The notes: generated by a model not told the origin, from the letters alone. A stretch of 64,000 nt of DNA from Phytophthora sp. 'mugwort' (GCA_033558025.1 JAUCEF010000011.1:2542001-2606000); one strand, 5' to 3'. Counted from the stretch's first letter, positions 52,025 to 61,808 are shown. Numbers and translations: made by a program.

Positions 52025-52747
52025 ATGTCTACAGTTGAAGGCGAACCCCCCGCAGCGTTAATCCCCATCGTACGAAGCGTGTGTACTTGTATTTACTCGT
52101 CGTGTTCCTTTGTTCAGTGCATTTGCTATTCATTTTGCAGGCTGATGGGACGGAGGAAATTGAGGCCATTGCGGTGGCAGATGTGTTGACTCGTGGCGGA
52201 ATGAAGGTGACGCTCGCTAGTATCGGGCGTAAGTTGCAGAATATCGTGACAATGTCGCAAGGAACGAAGGTGCAAGGCGACATGGCTATTGAGGCTTGCG
52301 TGGATCTCAGCTTCGACCTTATTATGTGTCCTGGGGTGAGTATGATCCTCAGCTTTCTCCCCGATAACATATCGCTCACGATGCTCATAATTTGTCCATC
52401 ATACTGTACAGGGGCCTGGCGCTCAGCATCTGCACGATTCGGCTGAGCTGATAACAATGCTGCAGAAGCAAAAGCACCAGGGTCGATACTACGGCGGAAT
52501 CTGCGCTGCACCTGCTGTTGTCCTTGTCCCCCACGGACTCCTTGACGCTGGTCCAGCCACAACGTATCCCAGCTACGGGCCCAAGATGACGGGGGTAGAC
52601 TACAAACCCGATGAGCGCGTAGTGGTGAATGGCAAATGCGTGACCAGTCAGGGCCCTGGCACCGCGATCGAAATGGGGTTGAAGCTCGTGGAACTGCTTT
52701 GCAGTGAGGAGAAGGCCAAGAGTGTGGCGCAGGCACTGATCGTGTAG
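52025..52747 (+). CDS. DJ-1/PfpI family protein
   Basis: Three exons, 52025-52069, 52141-52335 and 52412-52747, give 191 aa. Introns of 71 and 76 bp have GT..AG ends and fall between codons. Residues about 16-35 (ADGTEEIEAIAVADVLTRGG) hold the conserved Glu. The nucleophile elbow is YGGICAAPAVVL, with the reactive Cys, and the strand before it is LIMCPGGPGAQHL. The end (VTSQGPGTAIEMGLKLVELL) matches the family. DJ-1 proteins act in oxidative stress defence and have been described as glyoxalase/deglycase-type enzymes. Where human DJ-1 has a conserved His after the TT pair, this protein has Tyr (ATTYPSYGPKM). The protein has no clear targeting signal and is probably cytosolic. It lies in the spacer of the inverted duplication. 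Confidence 0.93.
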
Positions 52748-52910
52748 GATCAACGAGACATGGAGACCGTCCGACTCTGGAGATGAAGGAAAATGACAAA
52801 AAGATACAGAGCTCAGACAATAATTATTTTTATTTTTAACAAGAATTTCACTGCTCGGAAGACAACATTGGCAATACATCTCTAAACTGCATGAAGTATT
52901 TAGCCAGCTC

Positions 52911-54221
52911 TCAGTTCTCGATGGAGGCAGGAGCCAACGACAACATCATGACCTGCTGTTGTTGAATTGTGGTAAGAAGTTGTGTATGCTGCTCCTGCTG
53001 AATCTTTTGTTGTTCACGATGCAGCTTCTCAAGCCGCGCCACCTGCTCCTCCGAATGACGTTTCTGTGCTGCCAACTCGCGCTCCATTTTGCGCTCCATC
53101 AACTCGAGACGGCGTTGAGCCATGCGTTCTCGTTCCTGAGCAAAATTGGGAATGGCAGCGGCAATATCTTGTTGGGAGGAAGGCACAGACTCCAGTGCTA
53201 CTGCAGGCGACTTGCTGCTCCGGTTCTGTGTGCGCTCATATGCCTCAATATGCGTGACCACCTCTGCGATCAACGTGCACTTCCTGTCGAACTCCTCCTC
53301 TGTGCCAGACTTCCGCAGCGCCGTCATGTTGCCCGCCTTCCAATGGCCCAACAGCAGATTCAACCTCGCCTGACACGCACCCGCCGTCTTGTCCAATCGG
53401 AAAGACTCCTCACATCGCAGCTTCTCCATCACTAGCTGCCACCCATCCATCGCGTACGGGAACCCCCACGGCTTAATGGTCAGCACATGGGTCAGCAGCA
53501 ACACGTCGTCCGACGACACAAAGTGCGTACGGTTGCCCGTAGCAATAACCGGAGCAGTGTCAACAGCTCCAGAAAAACTACCGGCAGCTTTCTTCCGAGC
53601 CGGCGCCATCATCTCCTCTGCATCTGTAGCGCTCCTCTTGTCGCCTGCCGACACCAGCGCTGATTCCGTCTCCATACTCTGCTCTGTCCCTATCTCCCCC
53701 TGCATCTCCATCATCACACCATCAGTAACACTATGACAACTGGCTGCCTCTGCAGCGGCCCGCTTCAGCTGCGACCGATGGAGTCCGTGCCGCTTCTTAA
53801 AGCGATGCACCCAAGCCACCGACACGCTCTCGTCACTGCCCCGCGTACGTTTGAGGATCTCGTTGGCCTTAGTCCAGAGCTCCGAGTCGCTGAGCACGTT
53901 CCCACTGCTGCTATTACCGCTGTCCAACCGCTTAATGTCCACGCCAAGCTGCGCTGCTCGCGCCACGATCAACGCGTACAGCTCTTGCTCCATGTCTGGG
54001 TAGCGACCGCTCTGGAAACGCGTAGCCTCCGGGTTGGCGCACACCTCCTCGGGCGCGCGCACTATGTGGCCCACAGTGGAGCGCGCCACCCACTGACCGA
54101 ACGACGCATACGCCCACTCGCGTAGTTGCTCCTGCGTCAGCTCCGGGTGTTGCCGGTGGTGACGCCGCAGCCGGTTCTTGTCGGCGATGGTCAAGTGATG
54201 GCGACTGCGAGTCGCCGACAT
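52911..54221 (-). CDS. HTH/SANT-like coiled-coil DNA-binding protein, copy 3 (right arm)
   Basis: A 436-aa protein, nearly identical to the copy at 48495-49841 from its first residue through the Gln-rich end (TTIQQQQVMM). After this a 12-bp deletion removes four codons and the tail becomes LSLAPASIEN, ending 12 residues earlier overall. Domain order is the same: helix-turn-helix, second DNA-binding part, SANT-like part, coiled coil. Only isolated, mostly silent substitutions separate the two copies, so they are either very recent or kept alike by gene conversion. It is divergent from the pseudouridine synthase at 54370, with the same 148-bp gap as in the left arm. Confidence 0.85.
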   Translation of the reverse strand: MSATRSRHHLTIADKNRLRRHHRQHPELTQEQLREWAYASFGQWVARSTVGHIVRAPEEVCANPEATRFQSGRYPDMEQELYALIVARAAQLGVDIKRLDSGNSSSGNVLSDSELWTKANEILKRTRGSDESVSVAWVHRFKKRHGLHRSQLKRAAAEAASCHSVTDGVMMEMQGEIGTEQSMETESALVSAGDKRSATDAEEMMAPARKKAAGSFSGAVDTAPVIATGNRTHFVSSDDVLLLTHVLTIKPWGFPYAMDGWQLVMEKLRCEESFRLDKTAGACQARLNLLLGHWKAGNMTALRKSGTEEEFDRKCTLIAEVVTHIEAYERTQNRSSKSPAVALESVPSSQQDIAAAIPNFAQERERMAQRRLELMERKMERELAAQKRHSEEQVARLEKLHREQQKIQQEQHTQLLTTIQQQQVMMLSLAPASIEN

Positions 54222-55370
54222 GGCTACAGCTGCTGCTATGCTGTTGTCTGTATGGCTGCGAGCGAGAATGGCTCGAAAGGGAAGAAATGCTCTTGCGCCA
54301 AAGAAGCGGGATTCGTGTTAGAGAAGGGGAAACAGCACCCCAAAGGCTCGACAACTGTAGCCATTAGCAATGGAGACTGTCGGACGGATGTGGCGGCAGG
54401 AGCTGCGCTGGATGCGGCATGTGGTGCGCGCGCAGGACCGGGAGCTGCGTCTGGACCGCTGGCTGCGAGGCCAGTTCCCAGCGCTTCCGCAAAGCTTCCT
54501 GCAGACGCAGCTGCGCAAGCGCAAGATCCGCCTGCAACCCGACACGGCGTCCAGTTTGCAGCCGGCTCGCTCCAATTCCCTGCTTGTCGAAGGCTCCGTG
54601 GTGGCCATCGACGCGCACGTCTTCCGATCCAAGCTGCAACCGTTCATGAAACAGCAAGCGGAGCAGGAGGCGGCGAGTCGGACACAAGCTCTGACGACGG
54701 CGACGGACAGGAAGAGAGTGCAGCAATTGATGCGGCGCATCGTGTACCAGGACGCGCAGTTTGTGGTGCTCGACAAGCCTCACGGACTGGCAGTGCAAGA
54801 CGGCTCGGCGTTGACGGAGTCGCTGGCGCGCTACTTGCCGTCGATCGCAGAGAGATTGAAGGGTACCGAGCAAGTGGAGGGAGACAAACATGAGTTAAGA
54901 CTGGTACATCGATTGGATAAGGAGACGTCGGGTGTGCTGGTGCTCGCGCGCTCCCGTCTCGCAGCCGCGAAGTTCTCGGAGATACTGCGAAGTGGCGCCG
55001 TGCAGAAGACGTATGAGGCGCTAGTGGTATCAGACTCGACAGCAAGTCACGATAGCTATTCGAGTTGGAAAAAGTTAGAGGGACGGGAGATTAAGCTTCC
55101 TATAGACGGGAAACCAGCATGCACACTAGTGGAGCGAGTGCTGCGGAGGAATGACCGCATCCAGCCAGGCGGCACGTGGCTGCAGCTCCGACCTCGCACC
55201 GGACGCAAGCACCAGCTCCGACTGCACTGTGCTCGAGGACTGGGTACACCGATTGTAGGGGACGGCAAGTATGGCGGACGTCCAGCCGATCGACTATATC
55301 TGCACGCAAAGCGCACTCGGTTTAAAGACCCGTTCACTATTGGACGGTTCGTCGATGTGTCTTGCGAGAT
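52931..55370. repeat. Right arm of the 2.45-kb inverted duplication
   Basis: Reverse complement of 47346-49798. The outer homology stops at CTTGCGAGAT (55361-55370), the inner at about 52931. A 3.1-kb spacer (49799-52930) separates the arms. Confidence 0.92.
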
Positions 55371-55443
55371 TGGAAGCTATTATGCTATGGAAAGTCTGAG
55401 AAGAGCGAACAAGAACTGCGAGCCGTCGGCGAATGTTTGGTAA
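54370..55443 (+). CDS. RluA-family RNA pseudouridine synthase, right-arm copy
   Basis: A 357-aa protein, the same as the left-arm enzyme for about 328 residues, with two visible replacements (Ser to Gly in RIQPGGTW and Ile to Val in GRFVDVS). The catalytic signature RLVHRLDKETSGVLVLA and the GRKHQLRLHCA region are intact. The duplication ends inside the last codons: after VSCEI the tail is GSYYAMESLRRANKNCEPSANVW, 16 residues longer than in the other copy and drawn from flanking sequence. The catalytic domain is complete, so it should be active. Which copy is ancestral cannot be told from the window alone. Confidence 0.93.
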   Translation: METVGRMWRQELRWMRHVVRAQDRELRLDRWLRGQFPALPQSFLQTQLRKRKIRLQPDTASSLQPARSNSLLVEGSVVAIDAHVFRSKLQPFMKQQAEQEAASRTQALTTATDRKRVQQLMRRIVYQDAQFVVLDKPHGLAVQDGSALTESLARYLPSIAERLKGTEQVEGDKHELRLVHRLDKETSGVLVLARSRLAAAKFSEILRSGAVQKTYEALVVSDSTASHDSYSSWKKLEGREIKLPIDGKPACTLVERVLRRNDRIQPGGTWLQLRPRTGRKHQLRLHCARGLGTPIVGDGKYGGRPADRLYLHAKRTRFKDPFTIGRFVDVSCEIGSYYAMESLRRANKNCEPSANVW

Positions 55444-56336
55444 GCTCGCGTGCTTTTTTGGTGCGTTCCGAGCGAGGTGGTACTTGGGGGTCAAGTTTTT
55501 TCTATTGAGCCAACCTCTTTAACTTGTACTCAGTGGGGAGCCTACAATGGGAGTAATGGTCGGTATGTCGCTGGCAGGAAGACGGTTTGGTAGTACTGTA
55601 TAATATCGGTATGCATTAGCAAATTTGCTGCTGAAACGCAATAGACACTGTATCTGCAGCGTATAAAAGCGTTGCAAACGTCTGTAGCTGCGGTCGAAAC
55701 TTAAGAGCTTCACATGCGAGTTGTATGATGCAACAAACGACAACCAAATGATAGGCAGCCAGCAGTTATTGTTGAACAATATGAATCATCCTCGTACTCG
55801 GGTGAAACCACTTCGCGCCACCGCAACAGCTCCTCGTTGCTTTGCCCCCCCCCCCCCCCCCGTATGACGTATACTGCAGGTCGGTCATGGCTGCCGCTAT
55901 ACGATCGCCCAACTCCGGCCAACGGCAACTTAAAACAGAGACAATTAACGACCGTCGCGAGTTTTATCCGCGCCACAATACAACCTCCGTCGAGGCCCCA
56001 GCATATAATCACCTAATTATAGGTAATCGCAGCATTTACAACTTAGTCCCTTTCCTCTGTCAATGCCGAGTTGCTGTCGTCGCCGCCACTGCTGGCGACA
56101 TATCCAGACGAAGCCGTAGTGAACCTGCTCTCAATGTCGTGTCGGGCAACGATCGCTCGGGTCCATTGCTCATTTGGATCGCGACTTTAGCCTTTCTCGC
56201 CTGTTATTTTTCGACTCATAGCGCCGGCTCAGAGGTGGCCGGAAATAGAGAGGAATGGCGAGGCCACGCGCGACTTTGCGGTGGATGCCCCATCGAGACA
56301 CTCTACAATCTGCGATCAGCCTAAGACGTGACAGCG
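55444..56336. other. No supported gene; 17-base poly-C tract
   Basis: Spacer after the right-arm pseudouridine synthase. A run of 17 C lies at 55845-55861. Short open frames on both strands lack recognisable motifs. The promoter of the next gene is at the right end. Confidence 0.45.
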
Positions 56337-56951
56337 ATGAACCAAGTGGAGACTCCTGCCCATGGCTCACGCGAGCTCTTTTCTACAGAGTCAGTCAGCA
56401 ATGTCGTTCTGCCTCCTCCTGCGCCATCATCGATGGCCAGAGCGGTGAAGCAGCACGACCGCCCTGAAGTTGACCACGAGGACGACCAGCAGCAGGAGCA
56501 AGACAGCGACCGGGCTGACGACGATACTGACTACAGTAGCAACCAGCGCGGGTTTTACGTTCTCCCGGACACCTGCGAGCCGATGGTTAACTACGACGGT
56601 TTCGAGTCTGTGGGCAAGCCTTCTGGCATCTCTGGGCTTCCCCGCTTCGGGCTGACGGACGACGACGACGTCGTGAACGTCTGCTCGCCTATTCTCCGCA
56701 AGTCAATTGCTCGAAGCACGACACTGAGCCCAACGTGCGTGTCGGCGCTTGCTCGAGAAGAAGTTGTGGAAAGTAATGATGCCTCTAATGAGCCCTCGTG
56801 GACGATTGAAGAGTTCCAGGCGTACATACACATGCTCGAGCTGCTGCAGGACACGTGCAGCAACTTTGAAGGCGAAGAGATGTGTCTGTCGGCCGACAGC
56901 CTCGGCCAAATGGAACGGCTGCTCACGTCGCTCCTCCCCCAAGGAGCATAA
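56337..56951 (+). CDS. Acidic hypothetical protein, 204 aa
   Basis: An intronless frame from the ATG at 56337 (MNQVETPAHGSRE). The N-terminal 70 residues are disordered and acidic (HEDDQQQEQDSDRADDDTDYSS). The middle has short, possibly conserved segments (GFYVLPDTCEPMVNYDGFESVGKPSG, LPRFGLTDDDDVVNVCSPILRKS). The last 50 residues look helical (WTIEEFQAYIHMLELLQDTCSNFEGEEMCLSADSLGQMERLLTSLLP). No known domain is recognised. It is convergent with the BTB gene, about 100 bp apart. Clean ends and codon bias support a real gene; its function is unknown. Confidence 0.65.
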   Translation: MNQVETPAHGSRELFSTESVSNVVLPPPAPSSMARAVKQHDRPEVDHEDDQQQEQDSDRADDDTDYSSNQRGFYVLPDTCEPMVNYDGFESVGKPSGISGLPRFGLTDDDDVVNVCSPILRKSIARSTTLSPTCVSALAREEVVESNDASNEPSWTIEEFQAYIHMLELLQDTCSNFEGEEMCLSADSLGQMERLLTSLLPQGA

Positions 56952-57051
56952 ATTGTAGGGACATTGACAGACACACAGACGGTTCGAGGTTCCTTAGCGT
57001 TAGACTTGTTGCATTCTATCCGCAGTAGCCTTTTGTATCTTTGTTAGTTAC

Positions 57052-58848
57052 TCATCGAAATAGACGCGGCTGCAAATCGTGATACACTGTTGTCTCCACT
57101 CTGTCGACGCTCGTAGAATGGTGGTGGATGTCACGCAAAGTCGGATAGTTTTCGCTAGCCGGGTCCAGATCGAGCTTATCCGGTCGGTAAACAGTGACTT
57201 TGCCCTCTGTAAGTCGAGGATGTGGCTGCTGACTGCCATACACCATCGCAGCTCCTGCGTGTCGAATCAGAGAAGACTCACGCTGCTGATTTCCACGCGT
57301 TCGTCCGTTCTGCTTCAGTGGCGACAGCTGCTTGACTGGGTTTAACGGACTCGCTCTCTTGTTTGTGTCGTCCGGAATGGACGTGAGTTCTGGATCGCGC
57401 TTTATTTGTGATGGCGGCATGAACAGACAGGGGGAATACGAGTCCGTTCTACCTTTTGGCTGCGGGGTTCCTTCAGGAGTGAGTGCATGAATCGCATCGT
57501 GGCATTCCGAAGCCGCGCGCAGTAGTTCCGTCTCTAGTACGGGGGTAATCCGATCACCAGGGTCGAACGTGAAAAGGAGCTTGAGCTCGATATCCAGCGC
57601 CGGCGCGGGGGATGTTTGAACGCTTGTTCCATAAACATTTTCCTCCATCCAGAACGTGTACACATGATCTCCTGGCAGCAACGCATTGTGCTGCAGCTGT
57701 GCGCGTTCGCCTTGAAGGTAGAAACGGGAGTGGCTGTCGAACAGCACAGCTTCAGGGACGTCCACTGTCTGCATGCCTGTCGCATCGCAGACGCGAACCA
57801 TGAGCTTACCTCGACCTTTGACGCTCTCCACTAGCAACTGTTCGAATGTGCGGATTCTCAACACCAAAGGGATGCTGGTGGGTGTCAATACGCGTCTTTC
57901 ACGTCGAAAAAACCGCAACGGACCGTCGTCTGTAGTTGGAGGAAGCGCTACGTCTTGCAGTTCCTCGTCTTCAGTTTTAATCGAAGACTCTGCCTTGTCC
58001 ATTTGTGGATGCTGCACAGGTGGAGACGGCATACTGGCAAACATACTGACACGTTTGGTATTAGTGCGACCCAAATTGACATCGTTGACTGATCGCCTTC
58101 GAGTGGGAAGCCCAGCTTGAGCCTTGGTAGTCGGCCACGACAATGGTGGGTCTCCAGCTGGAGTTGTCGGGAATAGCTCTTCATACAGATCGAAGTAGAT
58201 GGCGTCGTCTTTGAATGCTTCCTCATTAACATTGCGCTGACGCACAAGTTTCCCGGTACGATACCAGTCCAGAATCATTTCAAAGTGCTGCGGATTACGG
58301 TCGATAAAGAAGGCGTCGTCCAGACAACTGCTCTTGCCACATCCGCACGTGATGATTTGGTTAAGTCTTTTAAGCGGGTACTTGGCGATCAAGCTTTCTT
58401 TGCATCGAAAGAGTTTGCCACCGACATCGAACGCAACGATGCGAGTCGGTTTCGTGTCGGGGTTTCTCAGGTCCGAGATGCTCTTCGAGTGCCATGGCAC
58501 ACGCGTTCTCCCCACCGTGTGATCCGGATCCAAACTGCGAAAATGCTCGTCAAAGAACGCCCCTTGACTAATGGCTCTCGACAGTACGGGAACACGGTCA
58601 GCCGCGCTTCTCGTGCTGGTCCGTGCCGACGTCGTCGTACTGGGGTTCGTACTCTCCGAGGACGTGTCTGTCGGCTGTGTCGAGGCTAATTTGTCCTCTC
58701 TGAGGTCCTCGTCCCAGTCGATGGCAATCGTTAGGGCGTCCTTGTCGCTGGCAGCGCTGCGCTCGGTAAAAATCTCGTCCAAGAGACCGTCGTCTGTCCC
58801 CACGTTGGCATCTTCGTTTTCGTCGCCGTCTTTTCGTCTGTTAGTCAT
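57052..58848 (-). CDS. BTB/POZ (K-channel T1-type) domain protein
   Basis: A 598-aa intronless protein from the ATG at 58848 (MTNRRKDGDENED); the frame extends upstream without an ATG. The N-terminal 130 residues are disordered and Ser/Thr-rich. A T1-type BTB domain lies at about 136-226 (RIVAFDVGGKLFRCKESLIAKYPLKRL..FFIDRNPQHFEMILDWYRTGKLV..YFDLYEELF), with an inserted CGCGKSSC motif that may bind metal. No channel membrane segments follow, so it is KCTD-like rather than a channel. A second folded part lies at about 310-440 (RVLTPTSIPLVLRIRTFEQLLVESVKGRGKLMVRVCDATG). The C-terminus is disordered and Pro/basic-rich. KCTD proteins oligomerise and can serve as Cullin-3 adaptors; that role is only a possibility here. 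Confidence 0.85.
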   Translation of the reverse strand: MTNRRKDGDENEDANVGTDDGLLDEIFTERSAASDKDALTIAIDWDEDLREDKLASTQPTDTSSESTNPSTTTSARTSTRSAADRVPVLSRAISQGAFFDEHFRSLDPDHTVGRTRVPWHSKSISDLRNPDTKPTRIVAFDVGGKLFRCKESLIAKYPLKRLNQIITCGCGKSSCLDDAFFIDRNPQHFEMILDWYRTGKLVRQRNVNEEAFKDDAIYFDLYEELFPTTPAGDPPLSWPTTKAQAGLPTRRRSVNDVNLGRTNTKRVSMFASMPSPPVQHPQMDKAESSIKTEDEELQDVALPPTTDDGPLRFFRRERRVLTPTSIPLVLRIRTFEQLLVESVKGRGKLMVRVCDATGMQTVDVPEAVLFDSHSRFYLQGERAQLQHNALLPGDHVYTFWMEENVYGTSVQTSPAPALDIELKLLFTFDPGDRITPVLETELLRAASECHDAIHALTPEGTPQPKGRTDSYSPCLFMPPSQIKRDPELTSIPDDTNKRASPLNPVKQLSPLKQNGRTRGNQQRESSLIRHAGAAMVYGSQQPHPRLTEGKVTVYRPDKLDLDPASENYPTLRDIHHHSTSVDRVETTVYHDLQPRLFR

Positions 58849-59726
58849 GGTCTTTTCTCTTTGGTTCGGGGTCTTCTCTCTGCCTTCGTGACAGAAGTCG
58901 AATGAGTGAGCGGTAGCAAGCTCAAGAAGTGTGAAGGCTATTCTTCTTCGCCGAAACACATACAGTATCACTGCGAAAGGTCGTATCCCGCCATTGGTAG
59001 TTTGTGGCCCACGTTGAAGCCAGGTTCAACCGACGACATGTCCGTCGTAGCGCGCTATGTTAGATATTTTAACTCAAACTGCATCGTTGAGTGAGGATAG
59101 TTGCAAATGACGCACGTATTGACTAATCTTGCGTAGCGTCACTACTGCATCACGATGGCGACTTCGACACATTGGTTTGGTGCCCTTATAGTGGCCATGC
59201 CTTCGTTTTATACCACTTGTTAATGCCGCACATACCATATGTATGACAGTAAGTCATTGGCTTCACGAAAGAACTTCGGCTCGGTAGCGAGCTTCTTGAT
59301 GCGTGACCAGCTGTTAAATCCACGCCGTCTATCACTGTGAGGATTCGCTTCAACTTAAGACCAAAGAAAGCTGTTTCAAAACGGATATGATGGCAGCTGC
59401 AGTGCAGGGTATATTGTTCGCTGTGGTGATGGTAAGCTGTATTTACCACTTCGACATACACACGCGTGAAACGGTGCTGCATGAGCACGGGCGCATGCTC
59501 TTCTGACGCGGATGCTTGGGAATAGTACAGTAGATTGCAACGGCCAGCTTTTTTTCTGAATATTATTTACAAGGAGAATAATCTAAAGCTTTTTCAGGGG
59601 CAGCTTGTACTTTTTACCGAAACAGCAGCGAATAGCCCGAGGAAAGTTGCTCGCTTTGATGATACTACGAAATATTGTCGACATCCTTATAAGTCGAGTT
59701 ATATAAATTTCTCATAACTCTGATTA
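58849..59726. other. No supported gene
   Basis: BTB promoter followed by AT-rich sequence. A 100-aa minus-strand frame (59186-59488) has no recognisable motif. The mariner-like element begins at 59727. Confidence 0.4.
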
Positions 59727-59800
59727 CTACTCCATTCCAGATTAAGAGCTCCATTGAACGTTTTATATTCCAGAACATGAGCTCCCAAGTCTTACCTGAA

Positions 59801-61604
59801 CTAACTATAGTGTTGTGTGCTGGACGGGGGCAATGCTGCGGTGATTTCAGCTGTCTTTGGCGAGCACAAAAGACGCGTAGGGAGTCTGCCTTCCCGCTCC
59901 AGTCGCTGCTTTCCCAAGTGAGGTGGCTTGAAGTCATTCTCTCCGTCGGCTTGGATGTACAAGTCCATACAGCTCTGCAACGTTAAGAACGGAGCATTCA
60001 ACACACGGGGTGGCAGCACCCAATACGCTTCCGCCGTGGCCGCGATGAGGCCATCAAGGATGCGAGCTGTCTTCTTCCTCTGCCGAGAATGGATCGCTGT
60101 AAAAACTCCAAGGTCGCAACAATTCATGTCGGCGCTGTTAGGAGGTTGACATTGCGGCTCCACCTGCCTATTGCAGCGCTCAACAGCAACAGCGAAATCA
60201 TGGTCGGATGGGGTGATGTGAGCGGGAGCGTTGTCTTGCTGAAGGATCACCCGCCCGTCGGTTGGCCATCTCGCACAAATTGACAGCAGCACTTTCGTCA
60301 CCAGCTTCTCGCGATAGGTGTCCTTAGTCACTGAGGCTCCTTCGTCTCGAGCGTTCCAGCAGGTCTACGCGCACTAGACCGTTTAGCAGCCACTTGCTTC
60401 GTAAAGGCCCAACTTCCGAGCTTCCCGTCGAAAAGTTTCCATCGGTGTAATGAGGCCTACTGATGGCCGCTAACATCATCGCACGAGTCACGAAACGCTT
60501 GCTTTTCACGTATCGCGTCGGTGCAGGTTCATCCGGCAGCAACAGGAAGCGCCGCTGCGGCTCCGTAATGTAGAAAATCTTTTCATCCAGATGCACAGTG
60601 TTGTATATGCCGGAGAAGAGCATGCATGTCTTGTCAACGTGCTCCAAGCAAAACGCCAGCCGCGTTCGCGTGTTTTCATCGGTCAGCAGTGGGCGGACCA
60701 CACTGTTATGGGAGCGCAGACTGCCGCGCTTTAACTCCCGAAAAAGCGTTGTCGGAGGAAGGCTACAAGCTTCAGCCGCAGAACGAATAGTCGAGCGTCG
60801 AGCAAGTGGTGTCTGCCATAGAGCCTCGAGGGCTTGGCTACGGTCTCGGTGCCGACGCCCGCTGTTGTGCTTACAGGAAACGGCGCGGTAGACCCCCGAT
60901 CGCTGCATCTCGCGTCCAGCACGCTTCCAGATACGGCACATCGTCTTGACATGCAGGTGAAGGTGTGTAGCTACCTTGGCCCCTTTCCGTGGCGACCCAT
61001 TCTTTAGACGCGTCAGTAGACACTGGACCACCTGGTTTAGCTCACCCGCTGTAAGGTTGCGGGCGCGGCGACGGGAGCGGTCGCAAGCAGGCATATCTGC
61101 ATCGTTCAGCATAGTTGTTTCAACCGGCGCTACGTCCTCTCCCGCCCTCTCGAAGAGTGTCATGTTCGTGAACTCAATGGATAACGGCATGGGCACCGTG
61201 GTCAAGCCTGTGGCCGACCTCAGCGCGTTTGTGGTCGAGTCCAGCACGGATGCGGTGGTCGGGCGCAGCATGGGCGCGGTGAACGAATAGTGCGACGGCG
61301 CGGTGGTCGAGTCCAGAATGGACGCGTTGGGCGAGTGCAGCTTGGGCGCGGTGGACGAGTCCAGCATGGGCGCGTTGGGTGAGTGCAGCATGGGCGCGGT
61401 GGTCGAGTCCAGCACAGGCCCGGTGGTCAAGTAGGGCGTCAGCGCGTTGGTCGAGTTGTGCACGGACGCGGTCAAGTCCGGTGCATACGAGGTCGAGGCC
61501 AGCGCGGGCATGGGCAGCGTGGTCCTGAGTGGTGCGGACCAAGTCAAGGTTGATGATGTCGGTTCAACGTGGTCGGGAGGGCGAAATCTTGCAATGGCAG
61601 TCAA
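59801..61604 (-). pseudogene. Mariner-like (IS630/Tc1) transposase, one frameshift
   Basis: The main frame (60324-61604, 426 aa) has an N-terminal repeat region, a helix-turn-helix (LTAGELNQVVQCLLTRLKNG, KVATHLHLHVKTMCRIWKRAGREM) and the first catalytic motif VHLDEKIFYIT. It continues to KSKRFVTRAMMLAAI. The next frame (59801-60331) carries VILQQDNAPAH with the second catalytic Asp and NSADMNCCDLGVFTAI with the third, so the two overlap by a few bases and one frameshift near 60330 separates the triad. All three acidic residues are present. The frame could be joined only by correcting that site, so the copy is probably inactive; a programmed shift is not excluded. The N-terminal ~130 residues are unusual, built from 8-residue repeats. 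Confidence 0.85.
61207..61500. repeat. 24-bp coding minisatellite inside the transposase
   Basis: About 11-12 tandem units of 24 bp, such as GTGGTCGAGTCCAGCAYGG followed by a short GC-rich end. On the minus strand each encodes eight residues of the type S/TTAPMLDS or NAPMLHSP. Unit length is a multiple of three, so copy number can change without breaking the frame. Confidence 0.85.
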
Positions 61605-61808
61605 TTTTCATTGTGGAAGAAGAACGCCACTCACGCTTTTCACCAGGTTGGCGCCAAAACTTGGCTCCCTGTAGAGCTGCGCACATGAAACAAATAAGTG
61701 GCGGTACGTCGCGTCTTTTTTGGTCTTAAGGCCCACCTTGTTGTGGTTCAAATGAACTTAATATCGCACCTTGTTCTGGAAGGGAGCTCTTAATCTGGAA
61801 TGGAGTAG

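Larger units (their letters stand above)
59727..61808 (-). mobile_element. Mariner/Tc1-like element with 26-bp perfect terminal repeats
   Basis: Both ends read CTACTCCATTCCAGATTAAG followed by AGCTCC, a perfect inverted match of 26 bases, each flanked by TA (59725-59726 and 61809-61810). The 2.08-kb element encloses a minus-strand transposase in two frames. Sequence just inside the repeats is also partly symmetrical (TTCCAGAACA on both sides). Perfect ends suggest recent mobility. Confidence 0.9.

Noticed and set aside
54126..54893. 255-aa frame across the promoter of the right-arm gene pair (and its twin in the left arm)
   Set aside because: It crosses the start codons of two real genes in other frames, and its identity in the two arms only reflects the duplication.
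61174..61542. Ala/His-rich repetitive ORF
   Set aside because: Shadow frame of the 24-bp minisatellite; the neighbouring frame continues into the transposase.
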